A stretch of DNA of 64,000 nt from the NCBI GenBank assembly GCA_036250195.1, contig JAVHZZ010000008.1, positions 3,529,934-3,593,933 on the forward strand, in the 5' to 3' direction. Below, in pieces: positions 8,636 to 20,412 of the stretch. Positions within the stretch are counted from its first letter, which is position 1. Every line of letters begins with the position of its first letter. Source of the DNA: Mixophyes australis (lineage: Eukaryota; Chordata; Amphibia; Anura; Limnodynastidae). Made by a program: the position numbers and the translations under genes. Under the pieces are notes generated by a model, which worked only from the letters and a program-made list of their open reading frames with translations, was not told the DNA's origin and made no database searches.

Positions 8636-11600
8636 TTTATTATTATTATCTTTAATTTATAAGGTGCCACAAAGGGTCCGCAGCACCATACATTACATAC
8701 AGAAAACAGTGACCATGACACAACATGATACAGAAAAAACAAAAAAATAAACAAAATATATACACAGACACAGGTAACATGGTAATGCAAATCAAATTAT
8801 TACTGGGACAATGAGTGAAAGTGATGGTAGAAATCAGCGAACAGTAGGCTGAAGCATAAGAAAACAGGGCTAGGGAAGCAGCCAAGAGGTACAGGGGGTG
8901 ATGGAATAGTAGAAGGAGAACACAAGGAAAGAGGGCCCTGCTCCTGAGAGATTACATCCTGAAGGAAAGGGGGAGACACAAATAGGGTGGTATTAACTGG
9001 GGGAGAGAGTCGGGACAAGGGAGTTAGGAGCAGAACTTATAGACTTGAATAAAGAAATGAGTCTTAAGGGCACGCTTGAAGCCTTTGAGAGTAGGTGCTA
9101 ACCTGATGGAAAGTGGAAGATTGTTCCACAGCAGGGGAGCAGCCCGGGCAAAGTCCTGGAGATGGAAGTGAGAAGAGGTAATCAGTGAAGTAGTGAGGCG
9201 GCAGTCACAGGCAGAGTGAAGGGGGCGGGTAGGAGTGTAGGTAGAAATGAGATTGGAGATGTAGGGAGGGGAGGATTGATTAAGAGTTTTATAGGTGAGG
9301 GTGAGGAGTTTAATGTAATTCTGTAAGTCATGGGGAGCCAATGTAGTGACTGTTGCAGGGAGACAGCAGAGATAGAGCGGCGGGAGAGAAAAATGAGGCG
9401 GGCAGCAGCATTGAGGATAGACTTAAGAGGGTCAAGGTGAGAATCAGGTAGGCCACAGAGAAGGAGGTTACAGTAGTCAAGGCAAGAGATTACAAGCAAG
9501 TGAACGAGGGTTTTCGTATCTTCCGTGCTGATAAAGGGGCATATCTTGGATATATACTGAAGGTGGAAGTAGCAGGATTTTGAGAGGGACAGAATGTGAG
9601 ACTTGAAGGAGAGGGAGGAATCAATGATGACCTCAAGACATCGGACTTGAGGGACAGAAACGAGGGTAGTGTTATTAACAAAAATAGAGAGGGGGAGAGG
9701 AGGGAGAGTCCTGGAAGGGGGAAGACGATAAGTTCAGTTTTGGAAATATTGACTTTAAGGAAGCGTTGGGACATCCAAGATGAGATGGCAGAGAGACAGC
9801 AGGAGACACAAGACAGAAGGGAAGGGGAGAGGTCAGGGGATGAAAGATAGAATTGGGTATCATCAGCATAGAGGTGGTACTGGAGGCCAAAGGGGTGGAT
9901 GAGGACACCTAGGGAGGAGGTGTATAGGGAGAAAAGCAGGGGGCCAAGAATGGAACCTTGAGGAACGCCAACAGCTAAGGGAAGAGGGGGGATGTGGAGT
10001 CATGTGTAGAGACTGAGAAGGAGCAGTTGGTGAGGTAAGAGGAAAATCAGGAGAGGACAGTATTACAGAGGCCTATAGCATTGAGAGTTTGCAAAAGGAG
10101 CGCGTGGTCAACGGTATTGAAGGCAGCAGAGAAGTCAAGAAGGATAAGAAGGGAGTAGTGTCTTTTGGATTTAGCGAGGAGGAGGTCATTAGTGGCCTTA
10201 GTGAGGGCAATTTCAGTGGAGTGGAGGGGGAAAAAACTGGATTAGAGCAGGTCAAGGAGTGAGTGAGAAGAGAGAAAGGAGGTGAGACTGTTGTAGACAA
10301 CCGTTCAAGGAGTTTGGAGGCAAAAGGAAGAAGCGAAATAGGGTGGTAATTAGAGAGAGAGAGGCGGAATCAAGGGACGGTTTCTTGAGTATGGGGTTTC
10401 AAGAGAGAGGGAGCGGAGGAAGTGGGAGAGGATTGGGTCCTGCGGGCAAGTGGAGGGGGGTGAGGAGGAGAGAAGGGTATGGACTTCATCTGCAGATACT
10501 GGAGTGAAGGAAGAGAAGGAGGGCGAACTAGCAAGATGGGAGAGGAGAAAGGATATAGCAATCACAGAAGAAGGTGGGAAGGGGGACCGAGTGTGCAGGG
10601 AGGGGGGGGGGTTAAAAGGGACTGCTGGGAGATGTCATGACCTATAGACTCAATTTTGGAGGTGAAGTGGGTAGCAAAGTCGACAGCAGAGAGCATCGGG
10701 GGGAGTGGGAGAATGGGAGGGTAGAGGAGGGAGTTGAAGGTGGAAAAAAGCCGATGGGGGTTGGAGGATTGGGAAGAAATGGGAGCTTTAAAGAAGGATT
10801 ATTTAGAGAGCGATAAGGCCGAACTGTAAGAGGCAAGTATGAACTTGAAGTGGAGGAAGTCAGCATGAGTGAGTGATTTTCTCCGGAGCCGTTATGCACT
10901 GCGGGAGCATTGTTGAAGATAGCGGGTAAGTTTTGAGTGCCACAGTTGCAGCAGGGATCAGCGAAGCTTGATGGTGACAGCTGGGACGTGTCAAGTGCAG
11001 TGGTACGAGTGCGATAGTAAAAGGAGACAGCCTCATTGGGGCAAAAAAAATTGGTGATGGGGGAGAGGAGCGAGTCCAGGGAGGAGGAGAAAGTGGTAGG
11101 ATCAACTGTGTCAAGATTACGCCTGGTGAGAGTAACCTTGGGGGATGGGGACGGTGAGAGGAGTGGAGAGATGCTAAAAGAGAGGAGATTGTGGTCCGAG
11201 AGAGGAAAAGGTGAATAAATGAGGTTGGAGACAGTACCGAGGTGTGAAAAAACCAGATCAAGGGAGTGGCCACAGCAATGGGAGGGAGAGGAGGTCCATT
11301 GAGAAAGACCAAGGGAGGAGGAGTGGGAGAGAAGTTTGGAGGCAGCAGGGTCTGAGGGATTGTCTATAAGGGTAGTAAAGTCCCCCAAGATGAGGGAGGG
11401 AAGGTCAGAGGAGAGAAAGTGAGGGAGCCAGGTGGCAAAGTGATTAAGGAATTGGGAGTCAGGATCGGGAGGACGGTAGATAACAGCAACACGGAGGTGG
11501 ACTGGGTGAAATAGATGGATAGAGTGAACCTCAAAGGAGGAAGAGAGGGAGGGTTCAGGAGGAAGAACCTGAAAAGAGCAGCAGGAGGAGAGAAGATGTC

Positions 11601-12880
11601 GACACCACCACCTTGCCGGTCCCCAGGTCTGGGTGTGTGGGAGAAGGACAAGCCCCCGAAAGAGAGAGCAGCTGGAGAGGTAGTGTCCTCAGGGGATAGC
11701 CAGCTTTCAGTGATGGCAAGCAGGTTGAAGGATCTAGAGATAAAGAGATCATGGATAGAGGTCAATTTGTTACTGACTGACCTGGCATTCCAGTGACCAC
11801 AGGATAAAGGAAAGAGGGAAGAGAGATGTGGATGACATTGTTGGGGTTGCTCGACTGCAAGGTTGAGTATGATATGGAGCAGGGGCATTACAGGGAGAGT
11901 GTTGGAATTGGACGAGAAGCAGAAATAAGAGGAAACTTGTCAGCAGACAGGAGACGAGGGGCAGGGGAGCAAGAGGGGTTGATGAGTGGGAGAGGCAGAA
12001 GGTAGGAGTGACGTAAGGGAATAGATTTCCTGGGGGGAAAGAGAGGGAGGTGGTAAGTAGGAGCAGACTGACACTGAGGGAAGAGCAGCGAAGGGCACCA
12101 GAGGGAAAGGGTGTGAGTGGGGAAAAAAAGGAGAGAGGGAAAGATGGTGGAGGGGGCAGCGAGTCAGATCAGGGGCACAGAAGAGAAGAGAGGAGTGAGA
12201 TAGGGAGGGGGATGGGAAGGGAGAGGAGGAAGAATATGGAAAGGTTGGACAAGGGATGCAGGGGGATAGAGGGAGAGGACAGAAGTGAGAGAGGAGCATG
12301 ATAAAGCTAGAGAAGGTGTGGAATAGACAGGTGAAAGTAATAGAGAAATCAATGATGGTAAGGGCTAACAAGTGAAGTGAGAGAGTGCAGCAGTAGATGG
12401 AGAGAAAAGAGGAGGAAAAGATGTAAAGTATGAGTCAGGGAATAAGAAGCAGTTAGGACAGCAGAGAGACCAGATGGGCGTGTTAAGATAAACAGTTAGA
12501 TTAGACATGATTGGAAGGCAATACTATAACATAAGGCACAATACAAGGTGCACTGAGCTGGTTATGTAAGTCCACAGGACAAGAGGGAGCCAGTTGAAAT
12601 TTCAAGCTAAGTGGGGCAACAGTGTGGTTTAAAGGTAGGAAAACAAGCAGCATAAGTGGAATCAACAAGTCATATTAAACCTGCAGCATCCAAAAATAAG
12701 TGTAAGAAACAGATCAGCAGGGAGTGTCCAGGCAGTTAGCAATCCAGGTGGTGGAGGATATCAGAGCTCAGGGCTGATTGTGGAATGTTGTCCTCATGTA
12801 GCAGTGTTTGCAGGTAGAAGGTTCCCCTCCTGTTCTTCTCTTGTTCCTCTCTTGTATATCTCTTACTATACTAACTAAAT
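8636..12880 (-). mobile_element. L2-clade LINE, near full length, inserted in mariner
   Basis: The 3' end is at the left: a TTATTATTATTATC tail complement followed by TTTAATTTATAAGGTGCCAC. This mirrors the plus-strand tail of the 53.3-kb LINE (GTGGCGCCCTATAAATAAAT then AAT repeats). Moving right, the minus strand reads the ORF2 C-terminus, reverse transcriptase, endonuclease and a CT-rich 5' region (strongly GA-rich on the plus strand). The 5' boundary lies somewhere between about 12800 and 12940, where mariner sequence resumes; I could not see a clear target duplication. Length of about 4.2 kb suits an L2 element. Confidence 0.85.
9024..11888 (-). pseudogene. L2 LINE ORF2 (endonuclease plus reverse transcriptase), frameshifted
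   Basis: Domains in order on the minus strand: apurinic-type endonuclease starting near 11800 (GHWNARSVSNKLTSIHDLF, ITESWLSPEDT, then LGDFTTLIDNPSD near 11385 and LSDHNLLSFSI near 11195); reverse transcriptase with [13 protein letters not shown] near 10100-10140 and the active-site YADD at 9859-9870; then the conserved C-terminal region (SCLDYCNLLLCGLPDSHLDP, FARAAPLLWNNLPLSIR) ending at 9024. The endonuclease motif reads GDFT where GDFN is usual. At least four frame changes and several stops separate the pieces, so this copy is not functional. It would have made the nicking and target-primed copying enzyme of the element. Confidence 0.85.
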
Positions 12881-12949
12881 TAGTTGTTACACTTGTAAAA
12901 ATCCTCACTTAGAGAATTCTCACTAGCTAACAGCCTCACAGTTGCTGCA

Positions 12950-13371
12950 GAATGTCAACACAACATTCCTTGCGACGTTCTTTTTGCTCTTGTGTGAGAA
13001 TCCTTGGGACCATCTTTGCACAAACTTTTGTCATGTTAAGATCCTCTAGCAAAATTTTCCATAGGGTGTCTTTGTCAATGTTCACGGATTCAGCTATCAT
13101 TTGAACACTGAGTTGGCGGTCTTTTCGAACAATCTGACTGTTTTTTTTCTACATTTTCTTCGGTTCTTGAAGTGCAAGGTCATCCAGGCCGTTCATCATC
13201 TTCAACATTCTCACGTCCCTCGTTAAATCTTTTGTGCCACTCAAACACACGCGCACGAGACAGGCAGTCATTCCCATAGGCCGTAGTAAGCATTTGAAAA
13301 CATTCTGTTGGTGTTTTGTGCAATTTTACTAAAAATTTAAAATTGACACGTTCAACTTTTAAACTTAGCAT
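12950..13371 (-). pseudogene. Mariner transposase, N-terminal half (broken)
   Basis: The minus strand starts at a Met (13369-13371) with KVERVNFKFLVKLHKTPTEC and RVFEWHKRFNEGRENVEDDE, the first helix-turn-helix of mariner transposases. A frameshift near 13170 follows. The second HTH (RQLSVQMIAESVNIDKDTLW) and the linker VPRILTQEQKERRKEC then read in another frame down to about 12950. It ends just before the catalytic core, at the LINE insertion. Together with 8026-8634 it makes one interrupted gene. Confidence 0.88.
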
Positions 13372-13558
13372 TTTTTCGGCACTCTACAGAAAACACAACC
13401 AAACTAAATGGCGACTCACAATCAACTGAACGTCATAGAGTGTTGCAGCTTGTCATGCAGGCTCAGACAGGTTCAAGGTTACTACGTATGCAGTTATAAT
13501 CGGTTCTGACTGCTTTGTTTACTAGGTGGAATCACAGTCTCATTATTTAATAGACATA

Positions 13559-16500
13559 CCTTGTATACCTGTTATCGGAGAACCGCAAAGAAGGACCAGT
13601 CGGGTTTGGGGCTGTAGCTGGGAAGAGACTTGGGTGGAAGAATAACGAAGCTGAAGGTGGTTAGGTGAGAGGACAGGGGAGCATCGTGCCAAACTATGGA
13701 GAGTCCAGAAATTCTCTGTGAGATGGGCAGATAAATTTTATTTTCTGCAATCTGTAGAGGAGGTAAGATTTTTCTCTGCAAACTCACATCTAGTTTGCTG
13801 CAGCATTTCCTGAGAGCGGAAAATAGGTTGAACCTTGAAGTTTGCCGAGCTTGGCGCAATGGCACATTAACTGTGCGCTTGGTGACTGATGGAGTAGGAC
13901 ACTTGGTGACTGACGGAGTAGGAGGAACATGAATAATGTACATATAGAGCTGGTTGTCTATGCCAGTCAGACACCCCATACATTCTCACCTTCTTAAATG
14001 TCACCCCAAGTCGGCATGTTCTTCTTTAGGGAGTACTTACACCCTGTGACATAAACCTTTGTCTCCCCGTGGTCTGCATGCGTTGCTGTGGTCTGAGTCA
14101 CGGTTCTATCATCTGGCATTGGCAGACATTTCTTCCTCTTTGGGAAGTTATTTTTTTTTTATATATAGGACTGGTCATGCCAAGGACAGCAAGTACACTG
14201 CAGTGTGAGTGGCTGCTGGCAGTAACTTCACGGCAGTTAGTAATATCTGCTACAGAGGAAAGGAGGAACCCTAAATGGCAAAATGATTCAGTCAGGTGAG
14301 TCACGTTGCCGACCTTACCCTTTTCCTAATAAACATCGGTGTTTGTCTCCACAAAACAGATTAAACTGCGAATGATTTTCAGAGCGTATCCACAGTGCCA
14401 ACATGTCACGGACAGCTTCTGTAAAGGTCACAGTGAAAGTCAAACTATAATTGATTTTTATTTTTTAGAAACCAGCGCACGCAAAACACCTGATCATCAC
14501 GCACTTCGCACATCTGATAAGATTGTAGCCTTCATCTAAAGGACAAAAGAGGTCTCGCTCAAGGTCAAAAGATTTGCGCCATAGGTCTTGAATTTATCCG
14601 GGATGACAACATCTTCTGAACTAATTGGTCAATTGGGAATTGCCTGATCTGTTTGCAAAACACAATGTAGCAGTCTGATTTTATCTAAAGTCTGTCTTCC
14701 AATCACTACTGAAGTCTGACATCTGAGAAATAGCTTGTTTAAGCCCTTGCAGGATGTTATTCACCTTATATCACAACAACCAACAGAAATAAGTTACAAA
14801 ATTGTTTGAGCAAACTCGTACTGACATCCGTTTATACTAGAATATTATGAATTACTGATTTTGTGATCAAAACCATAAATTGAAAGAACTACCTTGAGTA
14901 GAGACACCATCCGGCAAGAACTCCGAAAGGTAAGTCTTGGGAAGTCATTTATAAAACAAGAAAAATAGGAAAACCAAGCTATGATGAGCACACATGTACC
15001 TTGATTAACAGATCTACAATCTGAAGGCCAAGCCCTGATGAGCAATTAATTTGCCGGTTTGTTCCAGTTTTCATGATTATTGGGCTTTGTGGTCTGTAAA
15101 TTCACTGAGGCTCGTCTACTGATTGTGGTATCACGCGCACTTTTGCATAAATTTACCCGTTCCATCGTTAGAAGGAGTCGTGGCCCAGCATTGATTGATT
15201 TTGTTGGGGTGCCAAAGTTTGAACCAAATGGTGGGAGGAGTTGGGGTGTTCCTTGCCGAGCACAAATTAGACGCATGCCCTCACCTGTACCAAAATCTTG
15301 TGGGACGGGGCACTTTCGATAAAGGGGTATAGAAGGCTTTACTGAGGTCTTCCCTGGTTTACGCCAGTATTTTTCTCCATGCAAAAAGATGGAAATTTAG
15401 GGACATCCTGTACTTTCAATTATATACAATTTGTACAATTTTTATGGAAAAAGCAAACATTTAGGCGCACTTCAACCAATGCAATAAAACCGTTCAAACA
15501 CATAAAAGATTCATTTAATAAAAGGGGTGGTCCTCAAATGTTCGTAGGCTGGACTTTGAAATGACTTTTTCCACCGTGCGCAGGTGGATCTGCAATCCCA
15601 CAAAGCTACATGTAGATTGATATATTTTAGTAGCAGCTCCAAGGACAAGCTAGTGGCCCTGAAAGAACCTGGGTCTGCATTTCCTGTGTTTAGTAAATGA
15701 ACCACAATGACAGCTGGGTTGTAAACAGTAGCCACAATAAACATAAAGGAGCAAGCCAGTGCACATATTAACCTCTAGCAGACAATGTTACCGACACTGG
15801 GACATAGGCACAATTTACAGTACTCATATTGGAGATGTTACTGGTAAGTGACAGAAAATTCCAATGGCTGAGTTCCGTGGAGAGAGCCAAAGACTTGGTC
15901 AGGTACAAAAGCCAAAAAGTCAGAGCCAGAGGAGGTAAAGAAATGAGCCAAATACGGAACAGCAGGTGGGAAGAGGTTACTGGATTATAGGATTACACAA
16001 CTCCAAAAATACCAGATGTAGCGACATCTTTATATAATGGAGATTGTGCACCTATTCAAATCTTTGTTCTCATTCCATTGCTGAACACATGGGCATTTGG
16101 AAGTGACTAGTTTTGTTTATATTTCACAATCTGGCAGTTACGACATTGCCCTGAATAAAATGATCATTATGGGTGCAAATCTGGATGCGACTATTGGGAC
16201 CAATGCCCCATCTCTGGCCATGTCGCCTCCTCCTCAAAGCTTGTGTCCATTTGGCAAAACTTCTAGAACCTAAAGTGAGAATATTAAGGAGCTCAGAGTA
16301 TAGGGGTGACCCGATATCTCAGGACTGTGACATTCACCCTATCTCCAACTCGTTCACATTTCTTGCACAGAATTAAATTTTGTTATAGCGAATTTAGTAA
16401 ACTGAAAGTCAAAACAATTCAACCAGTAAACCCCAGGAACGCCTGACCCTTCTTATCTATAAATGAGAGCAAAAAAGACCAAAGGCAGCATAATACTCCT

Positions 16501-17437
16501 CTAATCGGTGTACAGCACAAAGCAGACGTGTTATATTACAACACGGAATAAACAGCTGTAATACTCCATCTGCCTTATATTTGTCCTTCTATAGAAAAGG
16601 AAATTCTGCAATAAAAGTCTAATGACACACACTTCTATAAGTCAATCAAGTTTAAACTTGACTGGCTTGAAACATAACAACCATCTACATAGAGAAAGCC
16701 GCCCACAGACCTGCATACGTCGATCCTACGTCAATAATCCAGTCAAACAAGAAGACGTTTTAGTGTCATTTATTTACATTTAGGGTCAAGAGCAAGACGC
16801 CCCCAGCATAGGATGTCACCTCCAGACATGTCCCATCTCCAGAAACTAGGGTCACATTTTTCTGTTCAATCAATAATTTGACCGATCTCGTTATTCTGTG
16901 TAGCCTGATATTTATTTACACAGTATTTTACTAGGATTCCTTCCTATGTGTGGAACCTCCACCTTTCTCCAGCTCACTTAAATATATCTTGTCATTTTTG
17001 CAACTTTTGGGGTCAGTTACAGTTGGGCGCATTAATGTAACTAGCAGAAGATACACGTTAAAAACGCATATTCTCCGTCAGATAAGTCGCTAGATGCATC
17101 TAGCTCCAAACCAGCTCGCTCACTTGGCGCATGTGTATAGGAACGTCCAAAGACAGCGCGAGGATGTGACAGCGCTATTAGTAAATACTAACAATTACCA
17201 TATTTATGTACAATATAATAATATAAAGAAATGTCACATACACAAGAAAGAGAACTGTCATGGCAATTATTTATTAAAGTCACATTTCCATAAACAGTGT
17301 AATGAAATATATACACAAAAGAAATAATAAGAAAAAGAAATGAAGATAAATTAAATGAAATCATATATTTTTCGATTTTAAAGAGCAGGGCTTTCTCACC
17401 TTTTTGTCTGTCTTACCCAGTTTGTTTATTAGTTTGC
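13559..17437. other. Unannotated intergenic stretch
   Basis: Nearly 3.9 kb with no feature I can support. A minus-strand open frame of 135 codons (13572-13979) and a pair of overlapping frames at 15046-15384 have no recognisable motif. A short tandem duplication, CTTGGTGACTGAYGGAGTAG, occurs at about 13878-13920. Confidence 0.5.
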
Positions 17438-17499
17438 CCCCAATTGTAAAGCGCTACGGAATATGTTGGCGTTATATAAATAAATGATGATGATGATAA
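17438..17499 (+). mobile_element. SINE/L2 3' tail fragment
   Basis: CAATTGTAAAGCGCTACGGA followed by ATATGTTGGCGTTATATAAA and a TGATGATGATG run is the 3' tail shared by the V-SINEs and L2 elements here. No SINE head is present, so it is a 5'-truncated insertion. Confidence 0.75.
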
Positions 17500-17712
17500 T
17501 CCAATGACAATCTTATTTTTAACAGTAGACCATATGCAAATGTGAATTAATAATGCAACTACATGTAGCTGCAACACTAATGAATTAAGCATCAATAAGC
17601 AATTAGCCAATCAGAAGTGGCGTGTGTGGTTTCAAAACAAGCTTGATAATAATCCGGTCAAAATCTGTCAGGTGTTTATCAGGTATTTGCAGTCGCAGGA
17701 TACTTGCTATCT

Positions 17713-17784
17713 GAATGAGTTCTCTGTACAGCGCTGCGGAATCAGTGGCGCTATATAAATAAATGGTGATGATGATGATGATGA
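17713..17784 (+). mobile_element. V-SINE 3' tail fragment
   Basis: GAATGAGTTCTCTGTACAGC, then GCGGAATCAGTGGCGCTATA and a GATGATGATG run match the last 70 bases of the V-SINE at 6784 and 55242. The copy is 5'-truncated. Confidence 0.8.
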
Positions 17785-17944
17785 CATCTGTCCCAGTCAT
17801 CTTCTAATCACCAGGCCCAGACGACATCAGAAACGATCCATCTGATCGGTAAAACTAACATTTCCATATGTTTCTGCCTTACAGTGACCACACACACTTC
17901 ACCTGCATCTAGAACTGATTTTCTGCTACGTTAAGTGTTCCCCG

Positions 17945-18078
17945 CACCTTAGATTGTAAGCTCAAATGGGCAGAGCCATCCTTACCTCCTGTTCCACGTA
18001 TTGTTTGGTATCATAACTGCCCTCATTGTACAGCGCTGTATTATATGTTGGAGCTTTATAAATAAAGGATAATAAGAA
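17945..18078 (+). mobile_element. L2-type tail, second subfamily
   Basis: TTAGATTGTAAGCTCAAATG, a CT-rich middle, then GTACAGCGCTGTATTATATG and GGAGCTTTATAAATAAAGGA. It has the same architecture as the other tails but a distinct sequence, so probably a different L2 or SINE subfamily. The 5' limit is uncertain. Confidence 0.65.
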
Positions 18079-19589
18079 TATCAGGTTAGGGGGAGTATTG
18101 TCTATAGATAGAAACCTCCGACACTGTACGCGTCGCTGTGCGATGACATGGCCACAAAGGGTTAATAAGATGTGTAAATGTAGACACCCCTAACACCGCT
18201 GTAATCATGTCAGTGTCTAGTCAGAGATTATAGCACATGCTGCAGTAATACCTCATCCCGCATAGATCACATTCCTCTCCGGTGATGACGCTGTCACGCT
18301 GCCATCCTCTTGGAGTTCCTCCCGGCACCAGAAACTTCAGCACGGAATGCCAGCTTCATCTTCTTTGGTGAAGTCTGGAAGGGGAGGTGCGATCACTGTG
18401 TACCTACCCCAACTACAAGGTGACATGGCCAATCTAGAACGCCCCTCATAGGGTGGAACAGCCTTTATTTCCCATTAAACAGTTATAAATAGTGTGTAGT
18501 AGCACAAAGGACAATCCTAATCCCCAGCGTCGCTGGACGTGCTGCTGACATTCTCAAACTACATCACAGAGGGGGACATGTCATAAAACCGGCTCACAGC
18601 ATATACAGGGCCGACGGGATTCTGCTGTCTCATCCCTGCATGATATATAAGGACATGTAAAACAGGTTCTATATACAGCATGTGTTGTATTTTGTAGAGT
18701 ATAAGTTCCCCCCGTCTTAGTGACAGAAAACAAAACAAGAGAAATACACATTGACAATCACAGCCCGAATCTCCGACACCAATTATTTCTGGAGAAGATT
18801 CCTGGCGCAGGATTTGTTTGCTTTGATCAAAAATATTTTTACATCAGGAATAAGACTCTTATTTTCTTCTTTTATTATAATCTCTGTTGTTGGACTCATA
18901 TATGTACCAGCAGCAGTTACAGGTCACAGGCTCGTGTGATTCCTACGGACAGTGAGCACAGAGCAGGGAACTTCTCTGGGTGCAAAGTAGTTTTATGTCA
19001 CATACTATATCTGTGCAAATATAATATGCACTATAGGGAAGCATAGAGATTGGCAGCCAAGATGGTGCTACAAGATTTATCTTCAGATGGGAGAAAGTGG
19101 ATGGATGGGGGGGTTGTTATTGCTGAGTGCTGTCCAGGCGCATGAACCAAGTTATAAAACCACATGCAAAGAATAAGATTTATTTTTGCAGGAGAAAGTT
19201 TTGAGATGAGATCTAAGGGGAGCAGAAAATACATTTAAAACCTTCCCTGCGTTGTTGGGGTGGAGGATGGGGCACAACAACATCCTGGCATTCACTTTGA
19301 ATGGACGTTTTTTCACTTTTTCCATCAAATGCGTTTCCAGTCAGACCCACAATCCCGCAGGAGCAGACTGGTTTCCCAGGAAATTCCATGTATTTGTGCA
19401 AACCGCTCTGCTCATTTGTAAATCACTTTTATTAATGACATTTTTAAAGCGGTAAAGTTATTTTCTGTAAAACAATATATATATATAATTCTAAGGCCCA
19501 TGATCCTCAGTATCCAATAATATTCAGGAAACACCGCCTAGAACTTTATGTATATGATTAATTTATCCAATAGGTAAAAGTGGCGTTAT
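18079..19589. other. Unannotated intergenic stretch
   Basis: About 1.5 kb. Only chance open frames of about 110 codons or fewer are present; no motif, RNA gene or transposon end was recognised. Confidence 0.45.
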
Positions 19590-20358
19590 CAATAAAAAAA
19601 ATGGGAACTGCGCTCAACCCCAAAGCGGCAAGAGCGGCAATACTATGGAGTCCCTTCCCATAGGCAACAATTGTATAGTAAAAGGTATTGCGCTCAATTA
19701 CCACTTATTATAGAAAACAATCAAATTCAATTTAGAATATAATATGACATAAAAGGGCAAATAGTAAAATGAGCAAAGATTTAATAAAAATAAATAGTCA
19801 CACAAGCAGATAAAATAAACAGTACAAGTAACACCATAGATGTTGGTGCATAGGGATCAATAAACAAATGTCCAAATAAAATTGCCACTTAAATAAATCC
19901 TACACCAGCGGGCATAGATCAAATAATGAGTGAATAACTAATTAACTACAGTCCAGATACTGCAGAAATGTTTGTCCACGATAGGAGAATACTGAGGAAA
20001 TACCAGATAGCTGATGACTCACGTATTTCCTCAGTATTCTCCTTCTATCGTGGACAAACATTTCTGCAATATCTGGACTGTAGTTAATTAGTTATTCACT
20101 CATTATTTGATCTATGCCCGCTGATGTAGGATTTATTTAAGTGGCAATTTTATTTGGACATTTGTTGATTGATCCCTATGCACCAACCTCTATGGTGTTA
20201 CTTGTACTATTTATTTTATCTGCTTGTGTGACTATTTATTTTTATTAAATCTTTGCTCATTTTACTATTTGCCCTTTTATGTCATATTATATTCTAAATT
20301 GAATTTGATTGTTTTCTATAATAAGTGGTAATTGAGCGCAATACCTTTTACTGTACAA
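19590..20358. repeat. Long inverted repeat (foldback element)
   Basis: The left arm (19671-20003) and right arm (20023-20358) are near-perfect reverse complements of about 335 bases, separated by a 19-base loop (20004-20022). An extra 80-base piece precedes the left arm. A 14-base near-direct repeat, AAAAGTRGCGTTAT, lies just outside at about 19577-19590 and 20357-20370 and may be a target duplication. The arms contain no open frame. An RNA across it would form a very long hairpin. No transposase terminus was recognised, so class is open. Confidence 0.93.
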
Positions 20359-20366
20359 AAGTAGCG

Positions 20367-20368
<2 letters not shown>

Positions 20369-20408
<40 letters not shown>
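20369..20408. repeat. (TA)n microsatellite
   Basis: About 20 uninterrupted AT dinucleotides directly follow the long inverted repeat. Confidence 0.95.

Positions 20409-20409
<1 letters not shown>

Positions 20410-20412
<3 letters not shown>

Larger units (their letters stand above)
7988..13556 (-). mobile_element. Mariner element split by an L2 LINE
   Basis: Terminal inverted repeats of 22 bases lie at 7988-8009 and 13535-13556 (shared core CTATTAAATAAYGAGACTG). They are flanked by TA at 7986-7987 and 13557-13558, the mariner target duplication. Transposase N-terminal sequence sits next to the right terminus and C-terminal sequence next to the left one, both reading on the minus strand. The roughly 4.2 kb between them is a LINE on the same strand, which puts the original element at about 1.3 kb, the usual mariner size. 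Frameshifts show it is dead. Confidence 0.92.

Noticed and set aside
10642..12371. Several long Ser/Pro/Leu-rich minus-strand open frames as separate host genes
   Set aside because: They are pieces and out-of-frame shadows of the L2 LINE, as the ITESWL, SDH and YADD motifs in order show.
15046..15384. 112-codon minus-strand open frame with an overlapping 80-codon plus-strand frame
   Set aside because: Neither product shows a motif I recognise, and no splice sites or start context support them.
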